Counted from the first letter of the stretch, positions 23,790 through 34,227 are shown. The stretch is DNA of 64,000 bases from Streptomyces sp. NBC_00335 (GCF_036127095.1 NZ_CP108006.1:7245501-7309500); one strand, 5' to 3'. The notes: generated from the letters alone by a model not told the origin. Numbers and translations are program-made.

Positions 23790-26700
23790 CTACTTGACGT
23801 CCAGGTCGAGCATGTATCCGCGCCCGAAGACGATGACGCGTTGGATATGCGTGTTGCTGCGCTTGAAGTCGTCGATGCCCTTGTTCGCCGTCTTCTCGTC
23901 CATGCCGCCCTTGCGAAGATCGATCACGGCCAGGTCGACCTGCTGCTTTCGGTCGGCCTTCTTCAAGTGGTCGCGAAGACCGTCGTCACGCGTACTGGTC
24001 ATAGCCTTGAAGTCGGCCCGCTTGTCGTCCACCCAGGCATCACCGGCATGCGGCGCGAGCTGGTCGTCGTTCCGGGACATCACATTGTGTCCGTGGATCG
24101 CCAGGGTCAGCGCGATCTGGAACTCGGCGGGGTCGTCGAACCCGAATCCCTCCTCGCCCTGCTTGTTCTTGCGCTTCCAGGACTCGTCGATCCGCTCCAT
24201 GATCTTTTCCACGTCGCTGCGCGAGGGTCCCATCATCTCCAGGAGGTCGTGCGCCAGGTTGGCCGCGCCGCAGCCGTCCCGCGCGCCCCTGCGGCAGAGG
24301 TCCTCGTCGATGTCCTCGATCTCCTCTTCCAGGTAGTTGTGGAGGTCCCAGTCCCCGTCGAGGATCTGGTTGACCCGCTCCTTGCGGAGCTTGGCGGCGA
24401 TCTCCGCGTTGGAGAAGAGCAGCTGCTCCAGGTAGCGCTCGTAGCGGGGCGCGCCCGCCGGGGGGTGGCCGGCCCGGCCACGGCCGGTGTTGTAGTTCGT
24501 GCCGCGGTGAGGCGGCGGGTTCGACGTCGCCTTGCGGTCCAGGAGGATGTCCGGGATGCCTCCGGTGCAGGAGATCTCGCCGGTCCTGCACTCTGGCACC
24601 GCGAGACCGGAGGGGTCGCTGAGCGTGGTGGGGTTGTTGTTGGCGTAGCCGTAGCCGTTGAGCGACTGGTGCTGCTCCAGCGTCAGGTTCGGGTCCACGC
24701 TGATGAACTGCCCGATGGAGGGGTCGTACTGACGTGCCCCGACCTGCGTCAGTCCAGTCCCGGCGTCCGCCGACTTGCCGAGGAACCCCTTGTCGTCGGG
24801 CCAGGCCCCGGTGTCGCTGCCGCGCTGGGCGCCGAACGGCGTGGTGTACCGCTTGCTGAGGGCCTGGGCGCTGTCCGCGGAGATCGCGACGTGGCCCGTG
24901 CCGTGATGATCGACCGACAGGAAGGTCAGCTTCTCGCTGCCCGACTGGTTGGTGCGCACGGCCACGGTGCTGGTGCCCGCCGTGTAGTACCGGTTGGCCC
25001 ACTTCTTCCCGGACTTGAGGTGCACCTCGGTGTTCCCCAGGTACAGCACCGACTCGCCGGCGGCCGCGTTGTCACGGCGGATCAGCAGGGTGCCGTCGGC
25101 GTCGTACACGTAGCCCGTGGAGGTGCCGCCCTCGGTGAGCTTGCCCAGCCGGCCCTCGTGGTTCCACAGGAGCGACTGGCGGACCGTCGAGGCGGCACTC
25201 TCGGCACGGCTCTCCGTGCGTCCGGAGTCGTCGTAGGTGTACTGGGCCGCCGCCGACGCGCAGGCGTCGGGCGCGGTGGAGCGGACGACCGCCTTCAGGG
25301 CGTGCCGGCGGGTTGTGTCGTAGCAGTACGTGGAGGTGACCGGGTCGGCCCCGCCGCGGGTCTCCGTGGCCCGCTGCCCGGAGGTGTTGTAGGTGAAGCC
25401 GCTCCAGTACGGAGCGGGGCCGCCGAGGTTGGCCGCGGTGCGTCCGGCCGTCGAGCAGTCGGCCGTCTTCGGGGTCCAGGCCTCGGTCAGGCGGCGCAGC
25501 CCGTCGTAGCCGAAGCACTGGTAGTCGCCGCCAGTGCCCGTGTCGGCCCGGTCGTGGATGGAGGTGACATTGCCCGCTTGGTCGTAGGCGTACTGGAGGT
25601 CCTGCACGGGACCGCGGGTCTGGTCGTCGGTGGCGGAGGCGAGCATCCGGCCGGTGCCGGGCTCGTAGGTGCGGGAGAGGAAGATCCGCTTGGCCGCGGC
25701 CGAGGTCCCCAGCTCCAGCTGGTGGACCTGCCCGGTGGCCGAGTAGTCGGCGCCCAGCAGGTAACCGGAGAGCCCGGAGAGCTGAGTGGGCAGGCCAGCG
25801 TCGTTGTAGAGCGTCTCGACCGTCTCGGCGGGCAGCCCGCCGGCAGCCGGCTCCTTGACGTTGTTGAGCGTTCCGTCGAGCCGGTAGGCGGTGCCCAGGG
25901 CGACGGTCTCGGTGACGGCACCGGAGGTGACCAGCGGATCGGAGGCGGGCAGTGTGAGGGAGGTGGCCGTCGCCCGGCCGACTGTGTCGTACGCGGTGAC
26001 GGTCTTGGTGTACTCCTTGCTGCCTGCCTGGTTCACACCGTTCTCGTAGCGGACGGACTTGTCGGGCAGGCCCTTCAGCAGGCCGTCGAAGGTCCACTTG
26101 GCGAGCTTGTTGACGTCCGTGCGGCTGGTGTGCCACATGTCGGTCTTGCGGCCGAGCTCGTCGTAGCCGAAGAGGATCAGATGCCCCTCGGCGTCCTTGG
26201 TGTGGTCGACCTGATCGAGAGCGGTGTAACCGGTGGTGATGGTGCCGGTGTCCGGGTCGGTGCTGGACACCTCCCGCCCGTACAGGTCGTAGGTGTGAGA
26301 CCAGGTCGAGCCGTCGGGGCCGGTGACGGTCAGCGGCTTGCCGTCACGGGCGTAGGTGTGCGTCACCCGGGTGTACGGGGCCGCGGTCGTGGCACCGTAC
26401 TGTTTGTCGTCCGGCTGCGGACCCGCGTAGGTCCGGGTCTCCGCGGTACGGCCGAGCGCGTCGGTGATGACCCGCGAGGCGGTGCCGCCCTGAACGGCGG
26501 TCGTGGCCACCGAGTCGCCGGTGTACGTGGTGCGGGTGTCCCACTTCTTGGTGCCCCAGGAGGACAGGGCGGTTTTCACTACCCGGCCCGCGCCGTCGTA
26601 CACCATGTCGTTCTGGACCGGCGCCTGGGCGTTTTCGATGCCGTAGTAGCTGCTGTTGGGCGCCTTGGCGCTGTCGAACGCGTCCGCCTGCGTGACCACG

Positions 26701-29700
26701 GCCAGGCCCCGCGCGTCGTAGCGGGTGTCCGTCAGGATCCGGCCGCCGTTGACTCCGGGGGTCTGGGTCTGGATCTTCCGCAGCAACGAGTCGTAGAGGG
26801 TGTAGCTGGTGCGGTAGCCGACCCCGTCCGCCTTGAGCTGCGCCACCGAGGTCCACGACGGTGTGGTCTGGCTGAGCTTGTAGGTAAAGGAGCCGCTCGG
26901 GCTGTCACCGGCGGCCTTGGACCGGTTGGGCAGCCAGACGGCAGTGGTACGGCCGAGGGCGTCGCGGGTGTACTCGGTCCTCTTGAGATTGGCGTCGAGG
27001 GTGTAACTGACCGACCCGCGGGCCGGGTCGAAGTAGGTGTACGACTTGTGGGCCTGGCCGTTGGAGGCCAGCTTGGGGTGGGTGACGATGACGCCGGTCA
27101 CCGGGCCGCCGGCCGCTGGATAGTAGGCGGTGGTGGTGGCGTTGCCCTTGCCGTCGGTGGACTTCAGCGGTCGGCCGAGGCCGGCGGTGTCGGTGTCGGT
27201 GTCGAACTGGGTGGTGACGACCGTCTGCCAGGATCCCGCTCCGGGGTTGCGGTCGGCGGTGCCGTTCGCGGCCGGGTATCCGGTGGGCTGGCCGGTCCAG
27301 GTGGGCAAGCCGAGCGTCGGGGTCTGGGACGCCGTCCAGGCGGTGGCGGCCGGGTTGTCGAAGACGGTGGCCGCGTCGGACAGCACATCGCCGCGCGTGG
27401 CCGTGCTCGTCGGCAGGGACAGTTTGTCGTCGGAGTCCGCGCATGGCTTGCCGACGGTACGGGTCCGGGAGACCAGCGAGGTCAAGCCCTTGCCGGTGTT
27501 GCGGGCGTACCAGGTGCGGGTGCAGGTCTCGTCGCCGGTGAACGACCAGTCACCGTGGTTCTCGACCTTGGTGATCATGCCGTAGGTGCCGTCGTAGGTG
27601 TTCGTCGACGCCGTGGTCCGCCACTTCTTCGCAGCGGTGAGCCAGGTGTACTCGTAGCTGCGCGCCGTCCGGACGAAGTGGGCCCTGGAGTGCGCGTAGG
27701 ACTTCTGTTGGCTGGCCGTCTCCTTGGACCATAGGTTGTTGAAGGTGAACGCGATCGGGGTGGCCCCGTCGTAGGTGATCTCCTGCCGGAGCTGTCCGGC
27801 GTACTGATCGTGGTCGTCGGCCGCGGCGAGGGTCGCCGAGGGGACGGGAACGGGGGTCACGGTCGCCGTGCGACTGCTGCCGTCCTTGCGCCGGTCGCCA
27901 TGCATGCCCTGCATGAACAGCCGCACGGACTTGCCACGGATGCTGCCCGGTTCACCGGTGTACGTGGTGACCTGCTGGTAGCCGCGCCAGTTCGACCACG
28001 TGCGCTCCTTCTCCTCGGTGAACGGGTCGTCGTTGTAGTGCCAGCCGGCCTTGGCGTACTCGTAGCCCAGTTCGACGGCGGGGTTCTTCGCCGCAGGGTC
28101 GCTGGTGCTGACGGCGAGGACCCGGTACTTGTGGAACCAGTCGAGGGCCGGGTCGCCGCCGTTGATCGGCCAGTACACCGGGTAGCAGGACAGGGCGTTG
28201 TCGTCCTCGGCGGCCGGCATCCTGGTGCCACGCACGCACTCGGGGTTCGACAGCGCGACTGTGGTGATCGAGCCGGACTCCGCCGTGATGGTGGAGATCC
28301 GGGGTCGGGTCAGCGGCAGGATGTTCGCGCCGCCCGGCTGAGTGCCGCCTTCGACGCGATTAGGCCGCTGCTGGTAGGTGAAGCCCACCGGGGGCAACTC
28401 GACGGCGGGGCTGCCGTTGAGACCCGTGCGGTGCAGCTTCGTGAGCGTGAGGACCTGGTCCGAGCTGTTGCCGATGTCCTGGCCGTCGAAAAACTCCTGC
28501 GTGAACGCGTACGAGTCGACCGGCTTGAACGCGTCGGGCTCGGCCGCGGTCGACCACGACTGGGTCTCGACCTTGACCAGCCGCATGCGTGAGAAGAAGT
28601 GCGGGCCGGTGCTCAGGCAGTCCTTGGCGGTCGCTGCGCAGATCGAGTCGAAGGGCACGTCCGGCCAGTTGTCGGCGGTGTCCTTGGTCAGCTCGGCGCA
28701 TGTGGCGGCCGTGCAGCGCTCCTTGTACGAGAAGACCACGCGGGCGGCCGGCTTGCCGGTGAACAGGGCGCCAGCCCGCTGCCCGTAGCGGATCTCCGTG
28801 GGGTGACCGCCGCGTACGTAGTCGGCGAGCTTGGTCTTGTCGCCGTTCTTCGCGTAGTGGTTCAGCTCCTTGGCGTACCAGTACGTCGAGGCGTTCCCGT
28901 GGACGTCCTGCACCAGATCCAGGTTCCACCTCCAGGCCTGGGTCTTCGCGCGATCCCCGAAAGCAGCGCCCGCCGTGTACCCAGGCTCGCCGCTGTCGTC
29001 GCCGAACACCGGCACCGTCCACACCGACTCGGTGCGCTCGGCCCCGGCGCCGGGAAGCTTGTTCAGGCCGAAGGTGTACGTGGTGCCGTCACCGGTGGTG
29101 ACCTTCCAGTGCTCGCCCTTCCCGTCGCCCTTCCCCGCAGCCTTGTCGTCACCGTCGTCGCCGTTGTCGGCGCCGGTCTCGTGGACTACCAGGGAGGCGT
29201 CGTCGTTCTTCAGCCGCCACGTGCCGGAGGCGTCATCCTTGACCAGCTCGTTGGCCGTGCCGTTCAGGACGAGGGTGGCGTTCTCGTATTTCCAGCACTG
29301 ATCGGACTTGTCCTTCTGGCCGTCATCCTCGCAGCTGCCGTACTTGCGCTCGATGTAGGACTCGGTCAGCGAGAAGCCTTCACCGATCAGCGAGCCCTGG
29401 TTGTTCGTGTTCGCCGTCCGGCCGTCGATGCTGCCCGAGTCATAGGCGAGGCTCAGCGGAGGGACGGGACCGGCCGGGGACGGCGGCAGGGTCAGCGGGT
29501 AGTTCCAGGCAAAGGAACCGGAGGAAGCCCCGGCTTCCCAGGTCGCCGACGGGGTGAGCGGAGTGGCTGTCATGTCGCCGCCACCAGTCGCAGACTCCCC
29601 GCCCGAGGTGGCGGTCACCGCCATCACCATCGGGGCGGAGCGTGCGGTGAGCACGGTGTCCGCGGTGACCTTCTGCCGTACGGGGTCATTCGCGGACGGC

Positions 29701-30338
29701 AGCTCGACCGGGACCCGGCAGGCCGCCTTCTCCGGCGTGGTCAGCGCACAGTCCGGGAGCTGCACCAGGCCGAGCCGTCCGGACCAGTTGCCGCCGACGG
29801 CCGAGGCGAAGGAGCTGTAGTCCACCGTCACGCCGGCCCGGCCGGGCCGCCCGCCGCCCACGGTGAACAGGACACCGGTCACACCGGCACGGCTCGCGGC
29901 CCGCTGGTCGAGGACGGAGACGGTGGCCACGTCCGACGCGGCGGGCCCGGAGCCGGAGGAAGCCGTCGCCCGCTTGCCGTTACCGGACTTCACAACGCTG
30001 CCGCGGACATCGACGATCCGCCCGGACGTGCTGGATCCGAGGGGGTCCGAGACGGTGCTGGCGGTCGGCCAGGCCGCCCGCCGCTCGGCCTCTGCGCTCT
30101 CGACGAGCTGCCGGTTGGCCTGCTTCTCCCGGGCGACCCTGGCACGAGCCTGGTGTGCGCCCTGGCCGACGACGGGACTGACACGGCTGACCCGGGAGTC
30201 GGCGGACGGCGGAGCGCCCGGAAGGTCGGCCGCAGCCGCCGGCACGGCGTTGGGAGCGGCCAGGGACAGGACGATGGCCCCGAGCAGCGGAAGGCTCCGC
30301 GTCCGGCGCCGGTGTCCCGACAAAGGTGTTCTTATCAC
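23790..30338 (-). CDS. secreted RHS-repeat polymorphic toxin with nuclease-like C-terminal tip
   Basis: A 2182-residue protein. An N-terminal signal peptide (LPLLGAIVLSLAAPNAVPAA) is followed by a region shared with other large actinobacterial RHS proteins, with PLSLAYDSGSIDGRTAN near residue 300. RHS/YD repeats run through the middle (TRDALGRTTAVW, YDLYGREVSSTDPDTG, YDALGRRL-type units). The conserved core end, RQYDPSIGQFISVDP with GYGYANNNPTTLSDPSG, is near residues 1870-1912. The last 270 residues are a distinct tip: acidic helices, then DDKRADFKAM with a D-x-K motif, KKADRKQQVDLAVIDLR and IQRVIVFGRGYMLDLDVK, which resembles CdiA-type tRNA-nuclease domains. RHS shells encapsulate and release such tips into competitors. 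The start is GTG with a weak ribosome binding site. No frameshift interrupts 6.5 kb, so it appears functional. Confidence 0.88.
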   Translation of the reverse strand: MIRTPLSGHRRRTRSLPLLGAIVLSLAAPNAVPAAAADLPGAPPSADSRVSRVSPVVGQGAHQARARVAREKQANRQLVESAEAERRAAWPTASTVSDPLGSSTSGRIVDVRGSVVKSGNGKRATASSGSGPAASDVATVSVLDQRAASRAGVTGVLFTVGGGRPGRAGVTVDYSSFASAVGGNWSGRLGLVQLPDCALTTPEKAACRVPVELPSANDPVRQKVTADTVLTARSAPMVMAVTATSGGESATGGGDMTATPLTPSATWEAGASSGSFAWNYPLTLPPSPAGPVPPLSLAYDSGSIDGRTANTNNQGSLIGEGFSLTESYIERKYGSCEDDGQKDKSDQCWKYENATLVLNGTANELVKDDASGTWRLKNDDASLVVHETGADNGDDGDDKAAGKGDGKGEHWKVTTGDGTTYTFGLNKLPGAGAERTESVWTVPVFGDDSGEPGYTAGAAFGDRAKTQAWRWNLDLVQDVHGNASTYWYAKELNHYAKNGDKTKLADYVRGGHPTEIRYGQRAGALFTGKPAARVVFSYKERCTAATCAELTKDTADNWPDVPFDSICAATAKDCLSTGPHFFSRMRLVKVETQSWSTAAEPDAFKPVDSYAFTQEFFDGQDIGNSSDQVLTLTKLHRTGLNGSPAVELPPVGFTYQQRPNRVEGGTQPGGANILPLTRPRISTITAESGSITTVALSNPECVRGTRMPAAEDDNALSCYPVYWPINGGDPALDWFHKYRVLAVSTSDPAAKNPAVELGYEYAKAGWHYNDDPFTEEKERTWSNWRGYQQVTTYTGEPGSIRGKSVRLFMQGMHGDRRKDGSSRTATVTPVPVPSATLAAADDHDQYAGQLRQEITYDGATPIAFTFNNLWSKETASQQKSYAHSRAHFVRTARSYEYTWLTAAKKWRTTASTNTYDGTYGMITKVENHGDWSFTGDETCTRTWYARNTGKGLTSLVSRTRTVGKPCADSDDKLSLPTSTATRGDVLSDAATVFDNPAATAWTASQTPTLGLPTWTGQPTGYPAANGTADRNPGAGSWQTVVTTQFDTDTDTAGLGRPLKSTDGKGNATTTAYYPAAGGPVTGVIVTHPKLASNGQAHKSYTYFDPARGSVSYTLDANLKRTEYTRDALGRTTAVWLPNRSKAAGDSPSGSFTYKLSQTTPSWTSVAQLKADGVGYRTSYTLYDSLLRKIQTQTPGVNGGRILTDTRYDARGLAVVTQADAFDSAKAPNSSYYGIENAQAPVQNDMVYDGAGRVVKTALSSWGTKKWDTRTTYTGDSVATTAVQGGTASRVITDALGRTAETRTYAGPQPDDKQYGATTAAPYTRVTHTYARDGKPLTVTGPDGSTWSHTYDLYGREVSSTDPDTGTITTGYTALDQVDHTKDAEGHLILFGYDELGRKTDMWHTSRTDVNKLAKWTFDGLLKGLPDKSVRYENGVNQAGSKEYTKTVTAYDTVGRATATSLTLPASDPLVTSGAVTETVALGTAYRLDGTLNNVKEPAAGGLPAETVETLYNDAGLPTQLSGLSGYLLGADYSATGQVHQLELGTSAAAKRIFLSRTYEPGTGRMLASATDDQTRGPVQDLQYAYDQAGNVTSIHDRADTGTGGDYQCFGYDGLRRLTEAWTPKTADCSTAGRTAANLGGPAPYWSGFTYNTSGQRATETRGGADPVTSTYCYDTTRRHALKAVVRSTAPDACASAAAQYTYDDSGRTESRAESAASTVRQSLLWNHEGRLGKLTEGGTSTGYVYDADGTLLIRRDNAAAGESVLYLGNTEVHLKSGKKWANRYYTAGTSTVAVRTNQSGSEKLTFLSVDHHGTGHVAISADSAQALSKRYTTPFGAQRGSDTGAWPDDKGFLGKSADAGTGLTQVGARQYDPSIGQFISVDPNLTLEQHQSLNGYGYANNNPTTLSDPSGLAVPECRTGEISCTGGIPDILLDRKATSNPPPHRGTNYNTGRGRAGHPPAGAPRYERYLEQLLFSNAEIAAKLRKERVNQILDGDWDLHNYLEEEIEDIDEDLCRRGARDGCGAANLAHDLLEMMGPSRSDVEKIMERIDESWKRKNKQGEEGFGFDDPAEFQIALTLAIHGHNVMSRNDDQLAPHAGDAWVDDKRADFKAMTSTRDDGLRDHLKKADRKQQVDLAVIDLRKGGMDEKTANKGIDDFKRSNTHIQRVIVFGRGYMLDLDVK

Positions 30339-30370
30339 GATGTGCTTTCTTCTCCGAAGGGATGCGGGGC

Positions 30371-30404
30371 CCCGGCTCCCTGGCGGGTTGAGGAGGGAGC
30401 CGGG
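30371..30404 (-). terminator. hairpin between the LamG and RHS genes
   Basis: CCCGGCTCCCT and AGGGAGCCGGG form an 11-bp perfect stem with a 12-base loop in the 121-bp gap. It could attenuate read-through from the LamG gene into the RHS gene and so set their ratio. Confidence 0.65.
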
Positions 30405-30459
30405 ACCGCTCCGCGGGGCGCGGGCCAGCGGCCCGCACCCTCGGTGGCGTGCGAAAGGC

Positions 30460-33400
30460 TCAGTCGCCGACGACCGCGGTCTTCTGCTGGGCGTTGTGGA
30501 CGGCGCCCGCCCAGAGCCTCAGCTGCGTGATGCGGCCCGGCAGACGGCTGCCCCAGTCGGATCCGGTCCAGCCCTTGCCGACCGTGAGGACGCCGGTTCC
30601 GGCCTGTGCCGTGAAGGCGGTGGGCACGCCCTGGCGGTCGACGAGGAAGAGGCTGACCGTCTGCGACTGCGCGTCGTAGGCACCGGTCAACTGGACCTCG
30701 GTGCCGAGGACCGCCGTCTCCTGACTCTGCACGGACACCGTCGTACCGTCGGTGTTCACCCGGCCGAAGTGCCACCGGCCGAGCGCCCAGGTCTCGGACA
30801 CAGGCTGCCCGGTCTCCTCGTCGATCACCGGGTCGCCGTTCTCGTCGACCACCTCGTGACCGGTGGTGTCGACGCTGGTCTTCTCGAACCACAGGCCCCA
30901 GGACGTGCCGGTCGCGGTCCGCTGGGAGACGATCTGCGCCTTGTGGCCGTTGGGCTTGCCGGCCAGTGCGGCGCCGTCGACGAGGGCCTCCACGGAGACC
31001 GTGAACGAACCCGTCGGGTCGACCACCTGCGTGGCGAGATCCCCGCCGCCGGTGCCGTCCAGGACGACGGCGGAGCCGTCCAGCACGGCACCGCTGCCCA
31101 GGGTCAGGGCCTGGCCATAGTTGCTGGTGGTGTCCCGCAGGACGCTGCCGGAGGCACCTGAGGGGTTGAGGTCGGCGACCAGTTCGAGATGGGGTAGCCC
31201 GGTGCCGTCAGGGCCGTCGAGGAGCCGAGCCTCGGTGGCGATTTCCTCGGCAGACTTCGCCGCCTGCCACACCGTCATCTCGTCGATCTGTCCAGGGAAC
31301 TGGTCGACGTAGGCGCCGCGATACTTAGCCCGGCCGACCTGGAAGCCTCCGCTCGAGGGCCAGTTGGTGGTGATCGCGTCGGTGCCCTGCAACTGGCCGT
31401 TCACATAGAGGGACAGGACGTTCTTCTCGTGGTCGGCGACCATCGCCAAGTGCGTCCAGACATTTAGCTGGGCGGATGCCTGGGCGTTGACGCGCTGACC
31501 CTCCAGGTCGGTGGTGGCCGCGTCGGCTGCCGCGAGACGGGCGCACCAGGTGTCCACGGCCGCGCAGTAACTGAGGAAGAAGGCGCTGTGATGGGTGCCG
31601 TCCTGACCTGCGACGGTACGGTTGCGGCCACCCTCCTCCAGCCGGACCCAGGCGGAAACGGTGTACGAGGCCGCCGTCTCCAGGACCGGCCTGGTGGTCG
31701 AGGCGGACGCCGTCGCGCCGGTGCGGAGCGCCTGGTCCGGGCCGCGGACCTCCGGCACGGTTCCGCTCGCCGCAGTCTTGACGACCTCGCCGCGGCGCCC
31801 GTCGGGGGTACGGACGGCACCGGTCAGGGTCAGGTCGTTGCGCAGCGCCGGATCGGTGGCGGTCGCGTCGACGGCGACACCGGACTTCTCGTCAAAACTC
31901 CAGCGTGCGATCGCCTTGGGACCTTCGGCGACCAGGAACCGGACGATCTGCTCCTCGCCGCCGAGCGGATAGGCGGCCGACTTCGCCTGGACGTGCAGCA
32001 GTTTGGTGCCGGAGGAGGGCGGGGTGATCGTGGCCCGGTAGGTGGTGCCGCTCATCCACGCCGACCAGGTGGCGGTCGTGGAGAGGCGGTAGCGATAGCC
32101 GGTGTTGGGCGTGGTCTCTCCGGCGCCCGGCCCGAACAGCACGGTGCCGGCCTTCCCCGGGGCCCCGCCCGGAGTGCAGGATCCGCCGGAGACGCACTCG
32201 CTGTAGACGGTCCAGGAACTCAGCGTGGGTTTCCGGGGCGCCTTGCTGTCCACCGTGAAGTAGCACCAGGGCGTGGCTGAGCTGACCAGTTGCGTCGAGT
32301 CGCTGTTGTACAGCGAGTAGGTGAAGGCGTTGTAGCGGTACAGCTTGCCGTCGACGAGCGGGTTGTCCCAGGTCTTCGTCTGCGCGGGGAAGTTCTTCGC
32401 CGTGCTGCTGTACGCCGCGTATCCGGGGCTCGGCTTGACGGAGCCGCTGGCCGGCTGCGGAGCGTCCGCCCAGGTCGTCCCGTTCTTCACGTCGACGTCG
32501 AAGTACACGCGCAGCCTGCCCTCTGCCTCGCCGCCGACCGCTGTCTCGGGTGTGGCCAGCAGGTCGGGCGTCGGGTCGGTCAGAACGGAGGGCTGCCCCT
32601 CGTTGGTGCTGCACACGCGGCCGGCGCCGGACCTGATGCCGTACTCGGTGGGGGTGGCGGGCTTGCTGACGTAGCTGACCACGAGGACGGCGTCGTCGTC
32701 GAAGCGCTTCCAGGAGACGGTGTCCTTCTCGTCCTTCGCCATCAGCATCAGGGTGAGGCGGGGAAACTTCCCGGCGGCGAAGTCCCGGACGGTGGGCGTC
32801 AGGTTCTCGTCCGTCTCCTCAGGGTTGTCGTTGAAGGCGATGGGCGCCTTGGGCTGCGACGGTGAACAGGCGGAGCCGCGGCCGGCGGAGACATGACGGT
32901 CGCCCATCTGGTCCAGGACGGCCGGCCCCGGCCATTTGGTCGCGGAGGAGATGTTGTTGGTCCGCTCCAGGTCGACCCAGCGGGCGTCACAGGAGAACGA
33001 CCAGGTTTCGGTGACCTTGAAGGTGGCGTCGAGGACGTGCTTGCCCTTGAGCTTGTCCGGGGCGAACTCGAAGTACATGCGGTTCGTGTAGCCGTTGCCG
33101 CAGTAGTACGACACGCCGCCGATGACGGCGGTGCCGCACCTACCGACACTCATGCCGTTGGTGCCGCCGTCGAAGTTGTAGAACACGTCGCCGTCCGAGG
33201 ACAGCACCGTGCGCTCGGACTCGTTCAGCTCCACCGAAGGGTCAATGTAGAGTGGCAGTTCGGCCTCGGTCGTACGAGCGATCAGGGCCGAGTCGGGAAC
33301 CACCTTCACGGAGTCCTCGGCCACCGCGACCCGCATGACCGCGGCCTCGTCGCCGGAACCCGGTCCGCTGAGCGGGTCGCCCTCCTCGGGCGGCGCCACC

Positions 33401-34227
33401 GGCACCGGCTCCTGGGAGTGCAGCACCGCCGGGACGGCGGCGGCTGACCTCTTCGCGACGGACGCGGAAGCACGTGCCGGGCCGGCGTGCGCAGGGTCGG
33501 CGTCGCCTGCCGAGTTCCACATCTGAGCGCTGGGCGAACGGAACAGAACCTGCCCGTTGGCGTCCACGGCCTCCATGCTGCCCGCGGCACCCGGACGGAC
33601 GGCCAGTCCCTCGGCGTTGAGGGCGTACTCGATGGTGCTCAGGGCCGGGTCGGCCGCGGCCTTGAGCGTCTCGACCTCCAGGACTTGCCGGAACCCCTCG
33701 ACGGTCGCCGTCAGGATGAGGTTCACGTCGGGACGTACGTTCTCGTACACCGCCCGACTGCCCTCCAGCCTCGGAGCGGGCAACTCGCCCGGCCAACCCA
33801 GCGACACGCTGCGGCCGTTCTCGCCGATGGTCACCAGGTCCGCACCCGGGCCGCCGGCGGAGAACGAGATGTCGACAGCGGCGGCCTTCGGCCCGACCGT
33901 GCCGTCGGCCCTCGTGACCAGTGTCGGGTCGGGCTTCGTCCAACCGTTGCCGGCATTCACCCGGACCGGGGCGATCGCCTTCTCCAAGGTGAACGTCTTG
34001 CCGTCAGGGTTGGCGTAGACGGTGTCCCGCTCCGTGCGTTCCTCTGCGACCTCGACCCGCTGCCCGGTGTTGAAGGCCTCGACGAGCGCGAGTTCGGAGG
34101 GCGTGCCTGCCACCTGCGCGGGGGCGGGGGTCGCGGAAACCGGGACCGCGGGCGCAGCGGTGAGGGCGAGGGCCAGCACTGTGAGCACGCCGCAGAACCG
34201 GCCGACGCCCCTTCCAGGACGTCTCAC
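30460..34227 (-). CDS. large secreted LamG-domain protein, upstream partner of the RHS toxin
   Basis: A 1255-residue protein with a signal peptide (CGVLTVLALALTAAPAVPVS). The N-terminal 250 residues contain the block DGTVGPKAAAVDISFSAGG, which recurs in the gene at the right edge of this window. Around residues 330-500 is a DNRLRE-like beta domain (YTNRMYFEFAPDKLKGKHVL). A Fn3-like stretch follows, then two LamG/concanavalin-like domains: SYTVSAWVRLEEGG near residue 855 and a second from about residue 1030 to the end. It probably binds cell-surface or extracellular polysaccharide or assists surface display of the RHS protein. The start is a GTG with GGAGA six to seven bases upstream. It heads the cassette with the RHS gene and the immunity candidate. 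Confidence 0.88.
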   Translation of the reverse strand: MRRPGRGVGRFCGVLTVLALALTAAPAVPVSATPAPAQVAGTPSELALVEAFNTGQRVEVAEERTERDTVYANPDGKTFTLEKAIAPVRVNAGNGWTKPDPTLVTRADGTVGPKAAAVDISFSAGGPGADLVTIGENGRSVSLGWPGELPAPRLEGSRAVYENVRPDVNLILTATVEGFRQVLEVETLKAAADPALSTIEYALNAEGLAVRPGAAGSMEAVDANGQVLFRSPSAQMWNSAGDADPAHAGPARASASVAKRSAAAVPAVLHSQEPVPVAPPEEGDPLSGPGSGDEAAVMRVAVAEDSVKVVPDSALIARTTEAELPLYIDPSVELNESERTVLSSDGDVFYNFDGGTNGMSVGRCGTAVIGGVSYYCGNGYTNRMYFEFAPDKLKGKHVLDATFKVTETWSFSCDARWVDLERTNNISSATKWPGPAVLDQMGDRHVSAGRGSACSPSQPKAPIAFNDNPEETDENLTPTVRDFAAGKFPRLTLMLMAKDEKDTVSWKRFDDDAVLVVSYVSKPATPTEYGIRSGAGRVCSTNEGQPSVLTDPTPDLLATPETAVGGEAEGRLRVYFDVDVKNGTTWADAPQPASGSVKPSPGYAAYSSTAKNFPAQTKTWDNPLVDGKLYRYNAFTYSLYNSDSTQLVSSATPWCYFTVDSKAPRKPTLSSWTVYSECVSGGSCTPGGAPGKAGTVLFGPGAGETTPNTGYRYRLSTTATWSAWMSGTTYRATITPPSSGTKLLHVQAKSAAYPLGGEEQIVRFLVAEGPKAIARWSFDEKSGVAVDATATDPALRNDLTLTGAVRTPDGRRGEVVKTAASGTVPEVRGPDQALRTGATASASTTRPVLETAASYTVSAWVRLEEGGRNRTVAGQDGTHHSAFFLSYCAAVDTWCARLAAADAATTDLEGQRVNAQASAQLNVWTHLAMVADHEKNVLSLYVNGQLQGTDAITTNWPSSGGFQVGRAKYRGAYVDQFPGQIDEMTVWQAAKSAEEIATEARLLDGPDGTGLPHLELVADLNPSGASGSVLRDTTSNYGQALTLGSGAVLDGSAVVLDGTGGGDLATQVVDPTGSFTVSVEALVDGAALAGKPNGHKAQIVSQRTATGTSWGLWFEKTSVDTTGHEVVDENGDPVIDEETGQPVSETWALGRWHFGRVNTDGTTVSVQSQETAVLGTEVQLTGAYDAQSQTVSLFLVDRQGVPTAFTAQAGTGVLTVGKGWTGSDWGSRLPGRITQLRLWAGAVHNAQQKTAVVGD

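Noticed and set aside
23733..27734. A 1333-codon open frame on the plus strand opposite the RHS gene, with another long one at 28599-30530
   Set aside because: They are antisense to a continuous minus-strand RHS gene with signal peptide and YD repeats. Their products are Val/Gly/Arg-rich with no domain, as expected from high-GC shadow frames.
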